Positions 1-7,693 of a stretch of DNA of 39,611 bases are shown piece after piece (the stretch's first letter is position 1; the number at the start of each line of letters is the position of its first letter). A model generated the notes under the pieces. The model saw nothing but the letters and a program-made list of their open reading frames with translations, did no database searches and was not told where the DNA came from. The DNA comes from Acetobacterium malicum subsp. dehalogenans DSM 11527 (GTDB taxonomy: Bacteria; Bacillota; Clostridia; Eubacteriales; Eubacteriaceae). The position numbers were made by a program, and so were the translations under genes. The stretch covers positions 1-39,611 of the forward strand of contig NZ_KI421451.1 in the NCBI RefSeq assembly GCF_000472665.1, given 5' to 3'.

Positions 1-108
1 ACCGACATCAAAGCAATTTTTGTTCGCTTTTTTAAGTTTCGCAAATTCTATTTCAGATTCAACTTAATTTTATAATTATGCAATGTAAATCAACAAACGA
101 CTAACCCA

Positions 109-296
109 GTACCGACAATTGTTACATCATGTTGTACGCATCGGAGCGGACACGGCGTAGCCTGTCCGATTCTGCGCGCAGGCAACGAGCCAATCATAAG
201 CTTGCTTATAGTTGGCGACTGCCCGCGACCAATGCGAAAGGAGCGTAGCGAATTTCGCATGGCGCAGCGAACAACAGATTAACAATTGGTCGGTAC
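109..296 (+). repeat. Palindromic intergenic element, copy 1 (188 bp, long form)
   Basis: Imperfect terminal inverted repeat. The left arm is GTACCGACAATTGTTACATC then ATGTTGT; the right arm is ACAACAGATTAACAATTGG then TCGGTAC. The arms pair with a conserved bulge (extra G on the right) and a conserved asymmetric loop, so the element has polarity. Inside lie stacked hairpins: CGGACA..TGTCCG around GGCgtaGCC, the palindrome CTGCGCGCAG, GCCAATCATAAGC/GCTTATAGTTGGC, and ATGCGAAA/TTTCGCAT. It is nearly identical to copy 2 (about five differences) in opposite orientation; the two bracket the XRE-cupin, aminotransferase and permease genes. No coding function is apparent. Confidence 0.9.
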
Positions 297-387
297 GGCA
301 GTTGAGTGCAAACAAAGATTTTGGGGTAGCCGTTGATTTTAACTGGCGGTTAAGTTAAACTTAGCCTTAGAGAAAGTCGAGGCGAAG

Positions 388-945
388 ATGATGGATTACT
401 TGAATAAAAATATCTCAATCAATTTAAAGGCGATCCGCCGGGAAAAAGGCATGAGTATGGACGAGGTGGCCGAGCAGACCGGGGTCAGCAAAAGCATGTT
501 GGGCCAGATTGAACGGGGCGAAGCCAATCCCACCATTGGGACTCTCGGCAAGATCGTCAGTGGGCTGCGGGTCGATCTGTCCGACCTGACCCGAACCCCG
601 GGGCTTGGTGTCTATGAGGTCAACCGCCAAAAGCTGCTCCCCTCCAAAGAGGTGCCCGGCCAGTATGCCGTTTACACCTATTTTCCCTATGAAAAGAACC
701 GCTTGTTTGAAATCTATGAAATTGAAATTGAACCCGGGGCCTGTTATGTCAGCGGCGCCCATGGTCAGGGAACCAACGAGTACATTGTCGTGCACGCTGG
801 GGAATTGACCCTGGAAATCGACAATGCCTTTTATCAGATCAAAAAAGAAGACGCTATCTGTTTTGGTACCGCGATGAAACATACCTACTGGAATAAGGGC
901 GAGGAGCAATTGAAATTTATCATTGTCTTTGTCTTTAAACAGTAG
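388..945 (+). CDS. XRE-family regulator with C-terminal cupin domain, PuuR-like
   Basis: 185-residue transcription factor. Residues about 10-65 form an XRE helix-turn-helix (MDEVAEQTGVSKSMLGQIERG) and residues about 110-182 a small cupin barrel (GTNEYIVVHAGELTLEI), the usual ligand-sensing layout of PuuR/SutR-type regulators. E. coli PuuR, the putrescine-utilisation repressor, has this architecture and about the same length. The ATG at 388 follows GAGGCGAAG; a second ATG at 391 is equally possible. It is divergent from nothing and reads toward an aminotransferase and an APC permease. The intergenic region downstream carries two 15-mers resembling the known PuuR site. I infer that it senses an amine or amino acid and represses the downstream genes. 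The effector is not determinable from sequence. Confidence 0.85.
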   Translation: MMDYLNKNISINLKAIRREKGMSMDEVAEQTGVSKSMLGQIERGEANPTIGTLGKIVSGLRVDLSDLTRTPGLGVYEVNRQKLLPSKEVPGQYAVYTYFPYEKNRLFEIYEIEIEPGACYVSGAHGQGTNEYIVVHAGELTLEIDNAFYQIKKEDAICFGTAMKHTYWNKGEEQLKFIIVFVFKQ

Positions 946-993
946 CAGTAGCGGCTAATCTTACCATTTGAGTCGCGGTGATGGTCGCGTCGT

Positions 994-1011
994 TGTGCAA
1001 TATAATGCACA
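994..1011 (+). promoter_or_regulatory. Putative operator 1 for the XRE-cupin regulator
   Basis: TGTGCA-ATATAA-TGCACA is a perfect inverted repeat. The embedded 15-mer GCAATATAATGCACA (997-1011) matches 12 of 15 positions of the E. coli PuuR recognition sequence as I remember it (AAAATATAATGAACA). It lies just after the regulator gene and upstream of the aminotransferase promoter. Confidence 0.55.
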
Positions 1012-1087
1012 GAACATTATCATTTAATGGATACTATCCCTTTAAATAGCGATTTATAAAAAAATAAAAGAAAAAATACAATGTGTG

Positions 1088-1116
1088 TTGACAATATAGT
1101 GCACACGTGTTATATT
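1088..1116 (+). promoter_or_regulatory. Sigma-70-type promoter with overlapping operator 2
   Basis: TTGACA at 1088-1093 and TATATT at 1111-1116 are separated by 17 bp, a strong vegetative promoter for the aminotransferase transcript. ACAATATAGTGCACA at 1091-1105 overlaps the -35 and spacer and repeats operator 1 with 13 of 15 identity in the same orientation. Repressor binding there would block RNA polymerase. Confidence 0.7.
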
Positions 1117-1121
1117 GTAGA

Positions 1122-1133
1122 TGTCAATTGACA
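1122..1133. promoter_or_regulatory. Perfect 12-bp palindrome at the expected transcription start
   Basis: TGTCAATTGACA is self-complementary and lies 6 bp past the -10, where the transcript should begin. It could be a further operator; no family is recognised. Confidence 0.4.
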
Positions 1134-1146
1134 GGACGAAGGCGTT

Positions 1147-1210
1147 CGAAACATGATGGTTCATGTTCCGGCGTTTTTTTTTATTTATCCGACAAACGAA
1201 GATGTTTGTC
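1147..1210 (+). terminator. Leader hairpin with T9 tract (possible attenuator) plus second hairpin
   Basis: AACATGA (1150-1156) and TCATGTT (1161-1167) form a 7-bp stem with a TGGT loop. A CG/CG pair extends it beyond one mismatch, and GCG plus nine T residues (1174-1182) follow. This is an intrinsic-terminator shape starting only about 25 nt after the predicted transcription start and ending about 140 nt before the aminotransferase ATG. A second hairpin, GACAAAC/GTTTGTC, follows at 1191-1210. Readthrough or antitermination would be needed to express the gene from this promoter. Confidence 0.55.
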
Positions 1211-1319
1211 AGAAATAAAAAACTTATAACGACACCAACAATAATGGCTTTGCTGGCAAACCGGCAGCGAAGCGCATGGCACTATAACACAACGCTTGAA
1301 CAGGGAAAGGAAATTTGGA

Positions 1320-2537
1320 ATGAAACTGAAAGACACCGGACTTACAAAAGAGGAACTAAAGCAAAAAGTTGACACCTATATGATTGAAACCTACGAACGG
1401 TTTGATTTTATCGCCGAGACCGCCAAGGATATGTATATTTATGACGAGAATGGCGAGGCCTACCTCGATTTTTACGCCGGGATCGCCGTTAACAGCGCTG
1501 GCAACTGTAATGATAAGGTAGTGGCTGCGGTGCAGGATCAGGTTGCCGATGTGATTCACACCTTCAACTATCCCTACACCATCCCCCAGGTACTGTTGGC
1601 CGAAAAGATTTGTACCAGCATTGGCATGGACAAGATCTTTTTCCAGAACTCCGGGGCCGAATCCAATGAAGCGATGATCAAAATGGCCCGGAAGTATGGG
1701 GTAGAAACCTATGGCCCGGAACGCTACAACATCGTCACCGCCCGAATGTCCTTTCACGGCCGGACCATGGGTGCCCTCAGCGCCACCGGCCAGCCCCACA
1801 ATGCCTGCCAAATTGGCTTTGGCGATATGACCCCGGGTTTCAGCTATGCTGAATTCAACAACCTGCAGTCTTTTAAAGACGCGGTCAACGACAATACCAT
1901 TGCTATTCTCATTGAACCGGTCCAGGGGGAAGGCGGCGTCCATCCGGCAACAATGGAGTTTATGGAAGGACTGCGGGCCCTCTGTGATCAAAAAGGTTTG
2001 CTGTTATTACTGGATGAAGTTCAGACCGGCTGGTGCCGTACCGGGGCGATTATGTCCTATATGAATTACGGCATCAAGCCAGATATTGTCTCCATGGCTA
2101 AAGCCATGGGTGGGGGTATGCCAATCGGTGCTATCTGTGCGACCACGGAGGTTGCCAAAGCCTTTACGATGGGTTCCCACGGTACCACCTACGGTGGCCA
2201 TCCGGTTTCCACCGCCGCCTCGCTGGCGCAGATCACCGAACTGCTCGATCGCGACCTGGCCGGTAATGCCCGGGAAATGGGCGCCTACTTTATGAACCAA
2301 CTAAAAGGTCTGCCCAAGGTCAAAGAAGTCCGCGGCCAGGGCCTATTGATCGGGGTGGAATTTGAAGACGGCATCTCCGGCGTCGATGTCAAACACGGCG
2401 TCCTGGAGAAAAAACTGCTGATCACTGCCATCGGCCAAAACATCATCCGCATGATTCCACCGCTGATCGTCTCCAAAGAAGATTGTGACAAGGCCTACGG
2501 TATCATCGAAGCAACGGTTAAAGAACTGGTTAATTAA
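1320..2537 (+). CDS. Class III PLP-dependent aminotransferase (GABA/putrescine/acetylornithine type)
   Basis: 405-residue fold-type I aminotransferase of class III, transferring an omega- or alpha-amino group to an oxo-acid. Visible hallmarks are the NSGAESNEAMIKMAR phosphate-binding segment (about residue 105), FHGRTMGALSATG, the cofactor aspartate in LLLLDEVQTGWCRTG (about 225-240), the Schiff-base lysine in MAKAMGGGMPIGA (about 255), and GTTYGGHPVSTAA. The start at 1320 is preceded by GGGAAAGGA; an in-frame TTG at 1296 lacks a comparable site. Its neighbours, a PuuR-like regulator and an APC permease, suggest a diamine or amino-acid substrate. Acetylornithine aminotransferase is the main alternative, but no arginine genes are nearby. 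It differs from the second class III enzyme at 6273-7625. Confidence 0.85.
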   Translation: MKLKDTGLTKEELKQKVDTYMIETYERFDFIAETAKDMYIYDENGEAYLDFYAGIAVNSAGNCNDKVVAAVQDQVADVIHTFNYPYTIPQVLLAEKICTSIGMDKIFFQNSGAESNEAMIKMARKYGVETYGPERYNIVTARMSFHGRTMGALSATGQPHNACQIGFGDMTPGFSYAEFNNLQSFKDAVNDNTIAILIEPVQGEGGVHPATMEFMEGLRALCDQKGLLLLLDEVQTGWCRTGAIMSYMNYGIKPDIVSMAKAMGGGMPIGAICATTEVAKAFTMGSHGTTYGGHPVSTAASLAQITELLDRDLAGNAREMGAYFMNQLKGLPKVKEVRGQGLLIGVEFEDGISGVDVKHGVLEKKLLITAIGQNIIRMIPPLIVSKEDCDKAYGIIEATVKELVN

Positions 2538-2576
2538 ATAGATCACTTAAATTAAATAAATAGATTATCTAAACAA

Positions 2577-2654
2577 TGGGGTTTTTACAGCTGAACAGCT
2601 GCGGTCTGAATCAACAGACCGTCAGCAACCGGCTGATAAGGACCCCGTTTTTTT
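2577..2654 (+). terminator. Multibranched terminator-like RNA (closing stem, three hairpins, T7)
   Basis: TGGGGTTTTT (2577-2586) pairs with AAGGACCCCG (2638-2647), allowing G-U pairs. The enclosed sequence folds into CAGCT-GAAC-AGCTG, CGGTCTG-AATCAA-CAGACCG and TCAGC-AACCG-GCTGA. Seven T residues follow at 2648-2654. It lies between the aminotransferase stop and the permease ribosome binding site, so it could end the upstream transcript, attenuate the permease, or be a leader RNA. No known riboswitch class is recognised. Confidence 0.6.
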
Positions 2655-2701
2655 ATTTAAACACGCAATTATTTTAACAAATCCAAAAACGAAAGGAGTG
2701 T

Positions 2702-4219
2702 ATGATTCACAATGCGGATCATACAAACAAAAAAATGAGTGAAAAAACAAACAAGTCAAAATTTGACAAAGTGTTGAGTACCAAAGACATTTTTGTGTTG
2801 GCCTTTGGTGCCATGATTGGCTGGGGCTGGGTGGTTAACACCGGCATCTGGATTGAAACCGCTGGAGCCCTGGGCGCGGCGTTGGCCTTTGTGATCGGGG
2901 GCATTATGGTGCTCTTCGTCGGGTTGACCTATGCCGAATTGACCGCGGCGATGCCCCAATGTGGTGGCGAGCATGTCTTCAGTTATAAGGCCATGGGCCC
3001 GACCGGGTCGTTTATCTGTACCTGGGCCATCGTTCTCGGGTATGTCAGCGTGGTGGCTTTTGAAGCCGTCGCCTTTCCGACCGTAATCCAATATCTGAGC
3101 CCCAATTTTCTGCAGGGTTACATGTACACCGTCGCCGGATTCGATATTTACGCTTCCTGGGTGGCAGTTGGTGTGGTCACCGCGATTATCATTACCATCA
3201 TCAATATTTTGGGCGCCAAAACAGCGGCCAAACTGCAGACTATTTTTACTGCCTTAATTGCCGGCGCCGGGATTCTCCTAATTGCTGGATCAGCCGTTAA
3301 TGGCGACCCTGGCAATATTGTCAGCAATATGTTTGGCGGCAGCGTTGAAGCTGGCACCACGGCGCTGGGCAGTGTCCTGACGGTTGCCGTGATGACCCCG
3401 TTCCTATTCGTTGGCTTTGATGTGATTCCCCAGGCAGCTGAAGAAATTAATGCCGGCTTTAAAAAAATCGGCGGTATTATGATTCTGTCGATTGTCATGG
3501 CAGTGGCCTTTTATGCCCTGGTAATTCTGGCAGTGGCCTACGTGATGCCACTCAGTGCGATGGCTGATTCCACGCTGGTGACCGCTGATGCGATGGGTCT
3601 GGCTTTTAACAGTGCGATCATGACCAAGGTCCTGATTGTCGGCGGGATGGCCGGGATTATCACCAGCTGGAATTCATTCTTAATCGGTGGCAGTCGGGCG
3701 ATGTACTCAATGGCAGAATCGAACATGATTCCCCGGGTTTTTGCCAAACTGCACCCGAAATATAAAACCCCAGTCTATGCCATTGCCCTGATTGGTATAC
3801 TATCAGTGATTGCTCCTTTCTTTGGCCGTAAAATGCTGGTTTGGATTGTTGATGCCGGCAGCTTCGGGGTCTGTTTAGCCTATGCGATGGTGTCCTTATC
3901 GTTCCTGATTTTAAGAAAAAAAGCGCCCGATATGAAACGACCATACCAAGTTAAATATGGTACCTTTGTGGGGATCATGGCGGTTTTACTGTCTGGCTTG
4001 ATGACGCTGCTTTATGTGATTCCGTTGCCCTTTGCTTCGACAGCTCTGATCTTTGAAGAATGGATCATGGCCGGCGGCTGGGCGATCCTGGGCGTGATCT
4101 TCTATGGTTACTGCAAGTTCAAATACGGTGATGAGTTTGGCGCCCATATGGACGTGGAATATGTAGACGTCGACGAACAACCAGTCTTCGCCGGCCGGGT
4201 TGGCAGCGTGACTGAATAA
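2702..4219 (+). CDS. APC-superfamily amino acid/polyamine permease
   Basis: 505-residue integral membrane transporter with about 12 hydrophobic helices. The first helix contains FGAMIGWGWVVNTG, the unwound glycine-rich substrate-binding segment typical of APC permeases. TYAELTAAMPQCGGEHVFSY is the conserved helix 2 and loop. A short cytosolic N-terminus precedes the membrane part, and an acidic tail follows it. The ATG at 2702 is preceded by AAAGGAGTG; an internal ATG at 2735 is less well placed. It follows the aminotransferase by 164 bp, with a structured terminator-like RNA in between. I infer uptake or exchange of the amine or amino acid degraded by the neighbouring enzymes. The exact substrate (putrescine, GABA, ethanolamine or other) cannot be fixed. 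Confidence 0.85.
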   Translation: MIHNADHTNKKMSEKTNKSKFDKVLSTKDIFVLAFGAMIGWGWVVNTGIWIETAGALGAALAFVIGGIMVLFVGLTYAELTAAMPQCGGEHVFSYKAMGPTGSFICTWAIVLGYVSVVAFEAVAFPTVIQYLSPNFLQGYMYTVAGFDIYASWVAVGVVTAIIITIINILGAKTAAKLQTIFTALIAGAGILLIAGSAVNGDPGNIVSNMFGGSVEAGTTALGSVLTVAVMTPFLFVGFDVIPQAAEEINAGFKKIGGIMILSIVMAVAFYALVILAVAYVMPLSAMADSTLVTADAMGLAFNSAIMTKVLIVGGMAGIITSWNSFLIGGSRAMYSMAESNMIPRVFAKLHPKYKTPVYAIALIGILSVIAPFFGRKMLVWIVDAGSFGVCLAYAMVSLSFLILRKKAPDMKRPYQVKYGTFVGIMAVLLSGLMTLLYVIPLPFASTALIFEEWIMAGGWAILGVIFYGYCKFKYGDEFGAHMDVEYVDVDEQPVFAGRVGSVTE

Positions 4220-4264
4220 CCCACCGCGGGGTTGAGTTCGGGGTTGAGTGCGATGCGGGTTGCC

Positions 4265-4452
4265 GTACCGACCAATTGTTAATCTGTTGTTCGCTGCGCC
4301 ATGCGAAATCCGCTTTGCTCCTTTCGCATTGGTCGCGGGCAGTCGCCAACTATAAGCAAGCTTATGATTGGCTCGTTGCCTGCGCGCAGAATCGGACAGG
4401 CTACGCCGTGTCCGCTCCGATGCGTACAACATGATGTAACTATTTTCGGTAC
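4265..4452 (-). repeat. Palindromic intergenic element, copy 2 (188 bp, long form, inverted)
   Basis: Reverse-complement copy of the element at 109-296, with the same length and hairpin modules. Two substitutions weaken one outer arm (GAAAATAG instead of GACAATTG), and three lie in the loop of the ATGCGAAA hairpin. It lies 45 bp after the permease stop. With copy 1 it forms an inverted pair around a 4-kb regulator, enzyme and transporter block. Confidence 0.9.
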
Positions 4453-4576
4453 TGGTGCGGGTGTGAGATTACATTCTCTGTACTTTATAAACTGGTTAAA
4501 CTATAGGGACGAAAACAAAATCAACGGGTCAGAAAGCTTTGTAGGCTCTCAACGAATAAAAGTCTACACTAACCCA

Positions 4577-4709
4577 GCACCGACAATTATTACATCATGT
4601 TGTGTGCATCAAGGCGAACAGTTGCGGTGATGAAGTGCTTTGTTTCGTCTTCTATAATTCGCAACTGTACGAATTGTAAGCACACAACAGATTAATAATT
4701 GGTCGGTAC
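4577..4709 (+). repeat. Palindromic intergenic element, copy 3 (133 bp, alternative core)
   Basis: It has the same outer arms as copy 1 but a different core: ACAGTTGCG and CGCAACTGT form a 9-bp stem, and TGTGTGC pairs with GCACACA nearer the base. The outer arm reads AATTATTA/TAATAATT where other copies read AATTGTTA/TAACAATT, a paired G-C to A-T change. It is adjacent to the 3' end of the 4-hydroxybutyrate dehydrogenase gene. Confidence 0.88.
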
Positions 4710-4731
4710 GGCAGTTACGCATAAAAAGTAA

Positions 4732-5850
4732 TTAATAAAGCTGCTCATAAATCGCCAGCACCTGGTCCTGATCCAGTGGGACGTAGTTGTTGGCCATCAG
4801 CCGGGTTTGTTTGGTCATCACGGCTTCGGTAAAGCTGTCCAGATCGGCCCTGGTGACGCCGTAGTCGCGGAGAGCTTTTTTAGGTAGGATATGGCCCAGC
4901 AGGGTTTCGATTTCTTCATAAACGGCCGTGGGATCACAGCCCAGCATGGCGGCTAAAAATAGGTTGAGTTCGGCAATGCTGCCGTCGGGATCGAGGGCCT
5001 GGTAGGTTTTATAAACCGCGGTAAACATCGCATAGTTGGCTTCGCCGTGGGGGACGTGGTAGACCGCCCCGAGCGGGTAGCTCATCGCGTGGACGGCGGC
5101 GCAGCCGGCGTTGCCAAAGGCGATCCCGGCAAAGGTTGAGGCAATCATAAACTCTTTCAGTAGCGGTTTTCTGGCTTCCGCGCCCTGCTCGGCAATGGTC
5201 TGATAGCCGCTGATGATCATTTCCATGGCTTTTTTCGAATACAGCTGGCTAAAGGCGCTAGCCTTGGGCGAGGTGTAGGATTCGATGGCATGAATCAAGG
5301 CATCGATGGAACTGGTGGCAAAGACGCTCAGCGGCAGATCGTTTAGCAGCTCCGGTACCAGCACGGCATAGTCGGCGTACAGTTCATCCACCGCCAGACC
5401 AAATTTCGAATGGATCGCGGTCAGTTCCAAAATCGAGATATTGGTCACCTCGCTGCCGGTGCCGCAGGTGGTGGGAATCAGAATCAATTCCTTGTCTTTG
5501 CTGATTTCCAGTTCTTTGTTAAACAGGTCCACCACCGGTACGGTGTTTTTCAGGGCAAACAGCTTGGCCACATCCAAGATCGTGCCGCCGCCGATGCCAA
5601 AGACCCGGTTATACTGATAATCTTTGATATCGGCAAAAATCGCCTCGACCATCACATCGGTGGGTTCACCCGTAACATAGTTCCGGTAATTGACCCGATA
5701 GGCCTCATCACCGATGGTATCGTTAAAATATTGTTCATAGGTCCGGTCACTGATAAAAACCAGATCCCCCTGACCGATCTGAAAATGCTCACCGACTTCC
5801 TGACAGTACTCAAATTCCAGGATCTTCGGGGTAATTCCAAATTGTTTCAT
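4732..5850 (-). CDS. Iron-containing 4-hydroxybutyrate dehydrogenase
   Basis: 372-residue group III iron-dependent alcohol dehydrogenase. The nucleotide-binding GIGGGTILDVAK (about residues 87-98), PTTCGTGSEVTN (about 127-138) and the metal-ligand segments ALIHAIESYTSP, AVHAMSYPLGA and HVPHGEANY are all present. Sequence and length resemble Clostridium kluyveri 4-hydroxybutyrate dehydrogenase as I remember it (DLF, NKELIxxPTTCGTGSEVTN, ELYAxYAVLVPE, VPHGEANY). It reduces succinate semialdehyde to 4-hydroxybutyrate with NAD(P)H, or the reverse. AAGGAGA precedes the ATG at 5850. The GABA transaminase on the same strand upstream would supply its substrate. An inverted pair of palindromic elements (copies 3 and 4) closely brackets the gene, so it is probably transcribed alone. 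A different short-chain semialdehyde or diol substrate remains possible. Confidence 0.85.
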   Translation of the reverse strand: MKQFGITPKILEFEYCQEVGEHFQIGQGDLVFISDRTYEQYFNDTIGDEAYRVNYRNYVTGEPTDVMVEAIFADIKDYQYNRVFGIGGGTILDVAKLFALKNTVPVVDLFNKELEISKDKELILIPTTCGTGSEVTNISILELTAIHSKFGLAVDELYADYAVLVPELLNDLPLSVFATSSIDALIHAIESYTSPKASAFSQLYSKKAMEMIISGYQTIAEQGAEARKPLLKEFMIASTFAGIAFGNAGCAAVHAMSYPLGAVYHVPHGEANYAMFTAVYKTYQALDPDGSIAELNLFLAAMLGCDPTAVYEEIETLLGHILPKKALRDYGVTRADLDSFTEAVMTKQTRLMANNYVPLDQDQVLAIYEQLY

Positions 5851-5927
5851 AGTTTCTCCTTTCCGGCTGGGTGTTCGTTTGACGGCGATAAATGGGATTT
5901 TTTATTATAGGCTCGATGCTGACTGCC

Positions 5928-6060
5928 GTACCGACCAATTGTTAATCTGTTGTTTGCTTACAATTCGTACAGTTGCAAATTACTGAAGAGCAAATGAATC
6001 ACATCATCTCCGCAACTGTTCGCCTTGATGCAAACAACATGATGTAACAATTGTCGGTAC
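5928..6060 (-). repeat. Palindromic intergenic element, copy 4 (133 bp, inverted)
   Basis: It is the same size and core type as copy 3, in the opposite orientation. Its inner stem reads TGTTTGC/GCAAACA against TGTGTGC/GCACACA in copy 3, so both strands of the stem changed together. It lies about 78 bp upstream of the 4-hydroxybutyrate dehydrogenase start and may add structure or promoter separation there. Confidence 0.88.
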
Positions 6061-6116
6061 TGGGTTTGGCATTTAACCATAAGTTAGTTGTAAACTATCG
6101 CCTATCCATTACGTAA

Positions 6117-6127
6117 ATTTGCGAAAC
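6117..6127 (-). promoter_or_regulatory. Shared GTTTCGCAAAT motif, upstream of 4-hydroxybutyrate dehydrogenase
   Basis: GTTTCGCAAAT on the minus strand recurs exactly at 36-46 and 7762-7772, with a variant (GTTTCACAAAC) at 7694-7704. All are intergenic and near the GABA genes or the PuuR-like locus. It may be a binding site; no regulator is identified. Confidence 0.3.
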
Positions 6128-6272
6128 CAACAGCGACGCAATTTCTGTTCATGCTATAAATTTTAAAATTATTTGGCCAAATGTCATTCTCTGTAAACTA
6201 TTGTCAAAGAGATAATTATACTGCCATTTGATCAGCATACTTTTACTTTATAGATAGCCAATTAATCAGGGT

Positions 6273-7625
6273 TTACACACATTTGATGATCGCATTCTCA
6301 AAAATATTCAAGCCGGCCTGTAGTTGGGCGTCGGTGATGACCAGCGGGGCCAGGAAGCGAATTACATTACCGTAAACGCCGGCGCTTTCGATGATCAGGC
6401 CGTTTTGGGCGGCTTCGGTGACAATTGCCGACACCAGTTCCGGGTATGGCGCTTTGGTGGTCCGGTCTTTGACAAATTCAATCCCGACCATGGCGCCCAG
6501 TCCGCGGACGTCGCCGATGACGGCATAGTCTTCCTGCCAGCGGTTAAAGCGTTCCATGATAATCGCACTGATTTCGCAGGCACGTTCGTCCAGGCGATCG
6601 CGCTTCATGATTTCGATAACTTTCAGGGCTGCAGCACAGGCCACCGGATTGCCGCAATAGGTTCCCCCGATGGTCCCGCCTTTGACGGATTCCATAATTT
6701 CTTTGCGGGCAGTGATGGCACTCAGCGGCAGTCCGGCCGCGATCGATTTGGCAGTGGTGATAATATCCGGTTCCGCCCCGACCTCCTGCCAGTACTGTGA
6801 AGCAAACATCTTACCGGTGCGGCAGAATCCGGTTTGGACCTCATCGGCAATCAGTAAGATGCCCTTGTCATCACAGATTTTCCGGACGGCTTTGATCCAC
6901 TCCAGCGGGGCGGGAATAAAGCCGCCCTCGCCCTGGAGGGGTTCCACCACAATCGCCGCCACATGTTCGGCCGGGGACGATTCTTCAAAGACCCGATAAA
7001 TGCTGTCGGTGTAATAGTCAATCGCATCCGCCGCGCTCATTCCCGCCGGGTTGCGGTAGAGATAGGGAAACTGGGCCCGATAAACGCCATCGGGAAAGGG
7101 TCCCAGGCCATGGGCATAGGCTTTTTTCGCGGTCATCGTCATCGTCAGCATCGTGCGGCCGTGGAAGGCTCCGGAAAAGACGATGATATTGGGGCGTTTG
7201 GTAAAAGCTTTGGCAATTTTCACGGCGTTTTCATCGGCTTCGGCACCGCTGTTGGCAAAAAAAGTCATCTTCTCAGCGCCCCGAACCGGCACGATCGCAT
7301 TCATCGTTTCCGCCAGCTCGACATAACCCTCATGGGTGACAATATTGAACATGCCATGAAAATACTTCTCGGACTGGGCTTGCACCGCCGCCACGATTTC
7401 CGGATGAGAATAGCCGATGTTCAACACGCCCACACCGCCAACCCAGTCGACAAAGTGATTGCCGTCAACATCTTCAACCATCGCTCCGGCGCCCTGGTCG
7501 ATGACCAGCGGATAAACACATTTGATCGCCCCGGGAATGGCGTTTTCTCTGCGGGCAATGATGGCCGCAGCCTTGGGCCCGGGCACCTGTTCGGTAATTA
7601 TTTTTGGTAAGGCATTTTTTAACAT
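6273..7625 (-). CDS. gabT: 4-aminobutyrate (GABA) aminotransferase, GabT/PuuE type
   Basis: 450-residue class III PLP aminotransferase that transfers the GABA amino group to 2-oxoglutarate, giving succinate semialdehyde. It shows the GabT-type N-terminus (GPKAAAIIARRENAIPGA), DVDGNHFVDWVGGVGVLNIG, NSGAEADENAVKIAK, FHGRTMLTMTMT, VVEPLQGEGGF, the cofactor aspartate in LLIADEVQTGFCRTG, the lysine in TTAKSIAAGLPLSA and GGTYCGNPVACAAA. AGAGGAG precedes the ATG at 7625. It reads toward the 4-hydroxybutyrate dehydrogenase, with 420 bp and palindromic copy 4 between them. Two terminator-like hairpins lie upstream. Related omega-amino substrates such as beta-alanine or 5-aminovalerate cannot be excluded. 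Confidence 0.88.
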   Translation of the reverse strand: MLKNALPKIITEQVPGPKAAAIIARRENAIPGAIKCVYPLVIDQGAGAMVEDVDGNHFVDWVGGVGVLNIGYSHPEIVAAVQAQSEKYFHGMFNIVTHEGYVELAETMNAIVPVRGAEKMTFFANSGAEADENAVKIAKAFTKRPNIIVFSGAFHGRTMLTMTMTAKKAYAHGLGPFPDGVYRAQFPYLYRNPAGMSAADAIDYYTDSIYRVFEESSPAEHVAAIVVEPLQGEGGFIPAPLEWIKAVRKICDDKGILLIADEVQTGFCRTGKMFASQYWQEVGAEPDIITTAKSIAAGLPLSAITARKEIMESVKGGTIGGTYCGNPVACAAALKVIEIMKRDRLDERACEISAIIMERFNRWQEDYAVIGDVRGLGAMVGIEFVKDRTTKAPYPELVSAIVTEAAQNGLIIESAGVYGNVIRFLAPLVITDAQLQAGLNIFENAIIKCV

Positions 7626-7693
7626 CTTAATCTCCTCTTTTCTAAACTAATGCTAATTGCGAACTATCCGTGAGCTTTGTTCGATATCTTTAA

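Noticed and set aside
127-315. Short open frames inside the palindromic elements (also near 4301, 14763 and 18815)
   Set aside because: They arise from the repeated palindrome sequence in several copies, lack ribosome binding sites and have no protein-like composition.
2577-2654. A named riboswitch class
   Set aside because: The fold is suggestive, but no conserved core of a riboswitch family I know is visible, so only a terminator-like call is made.
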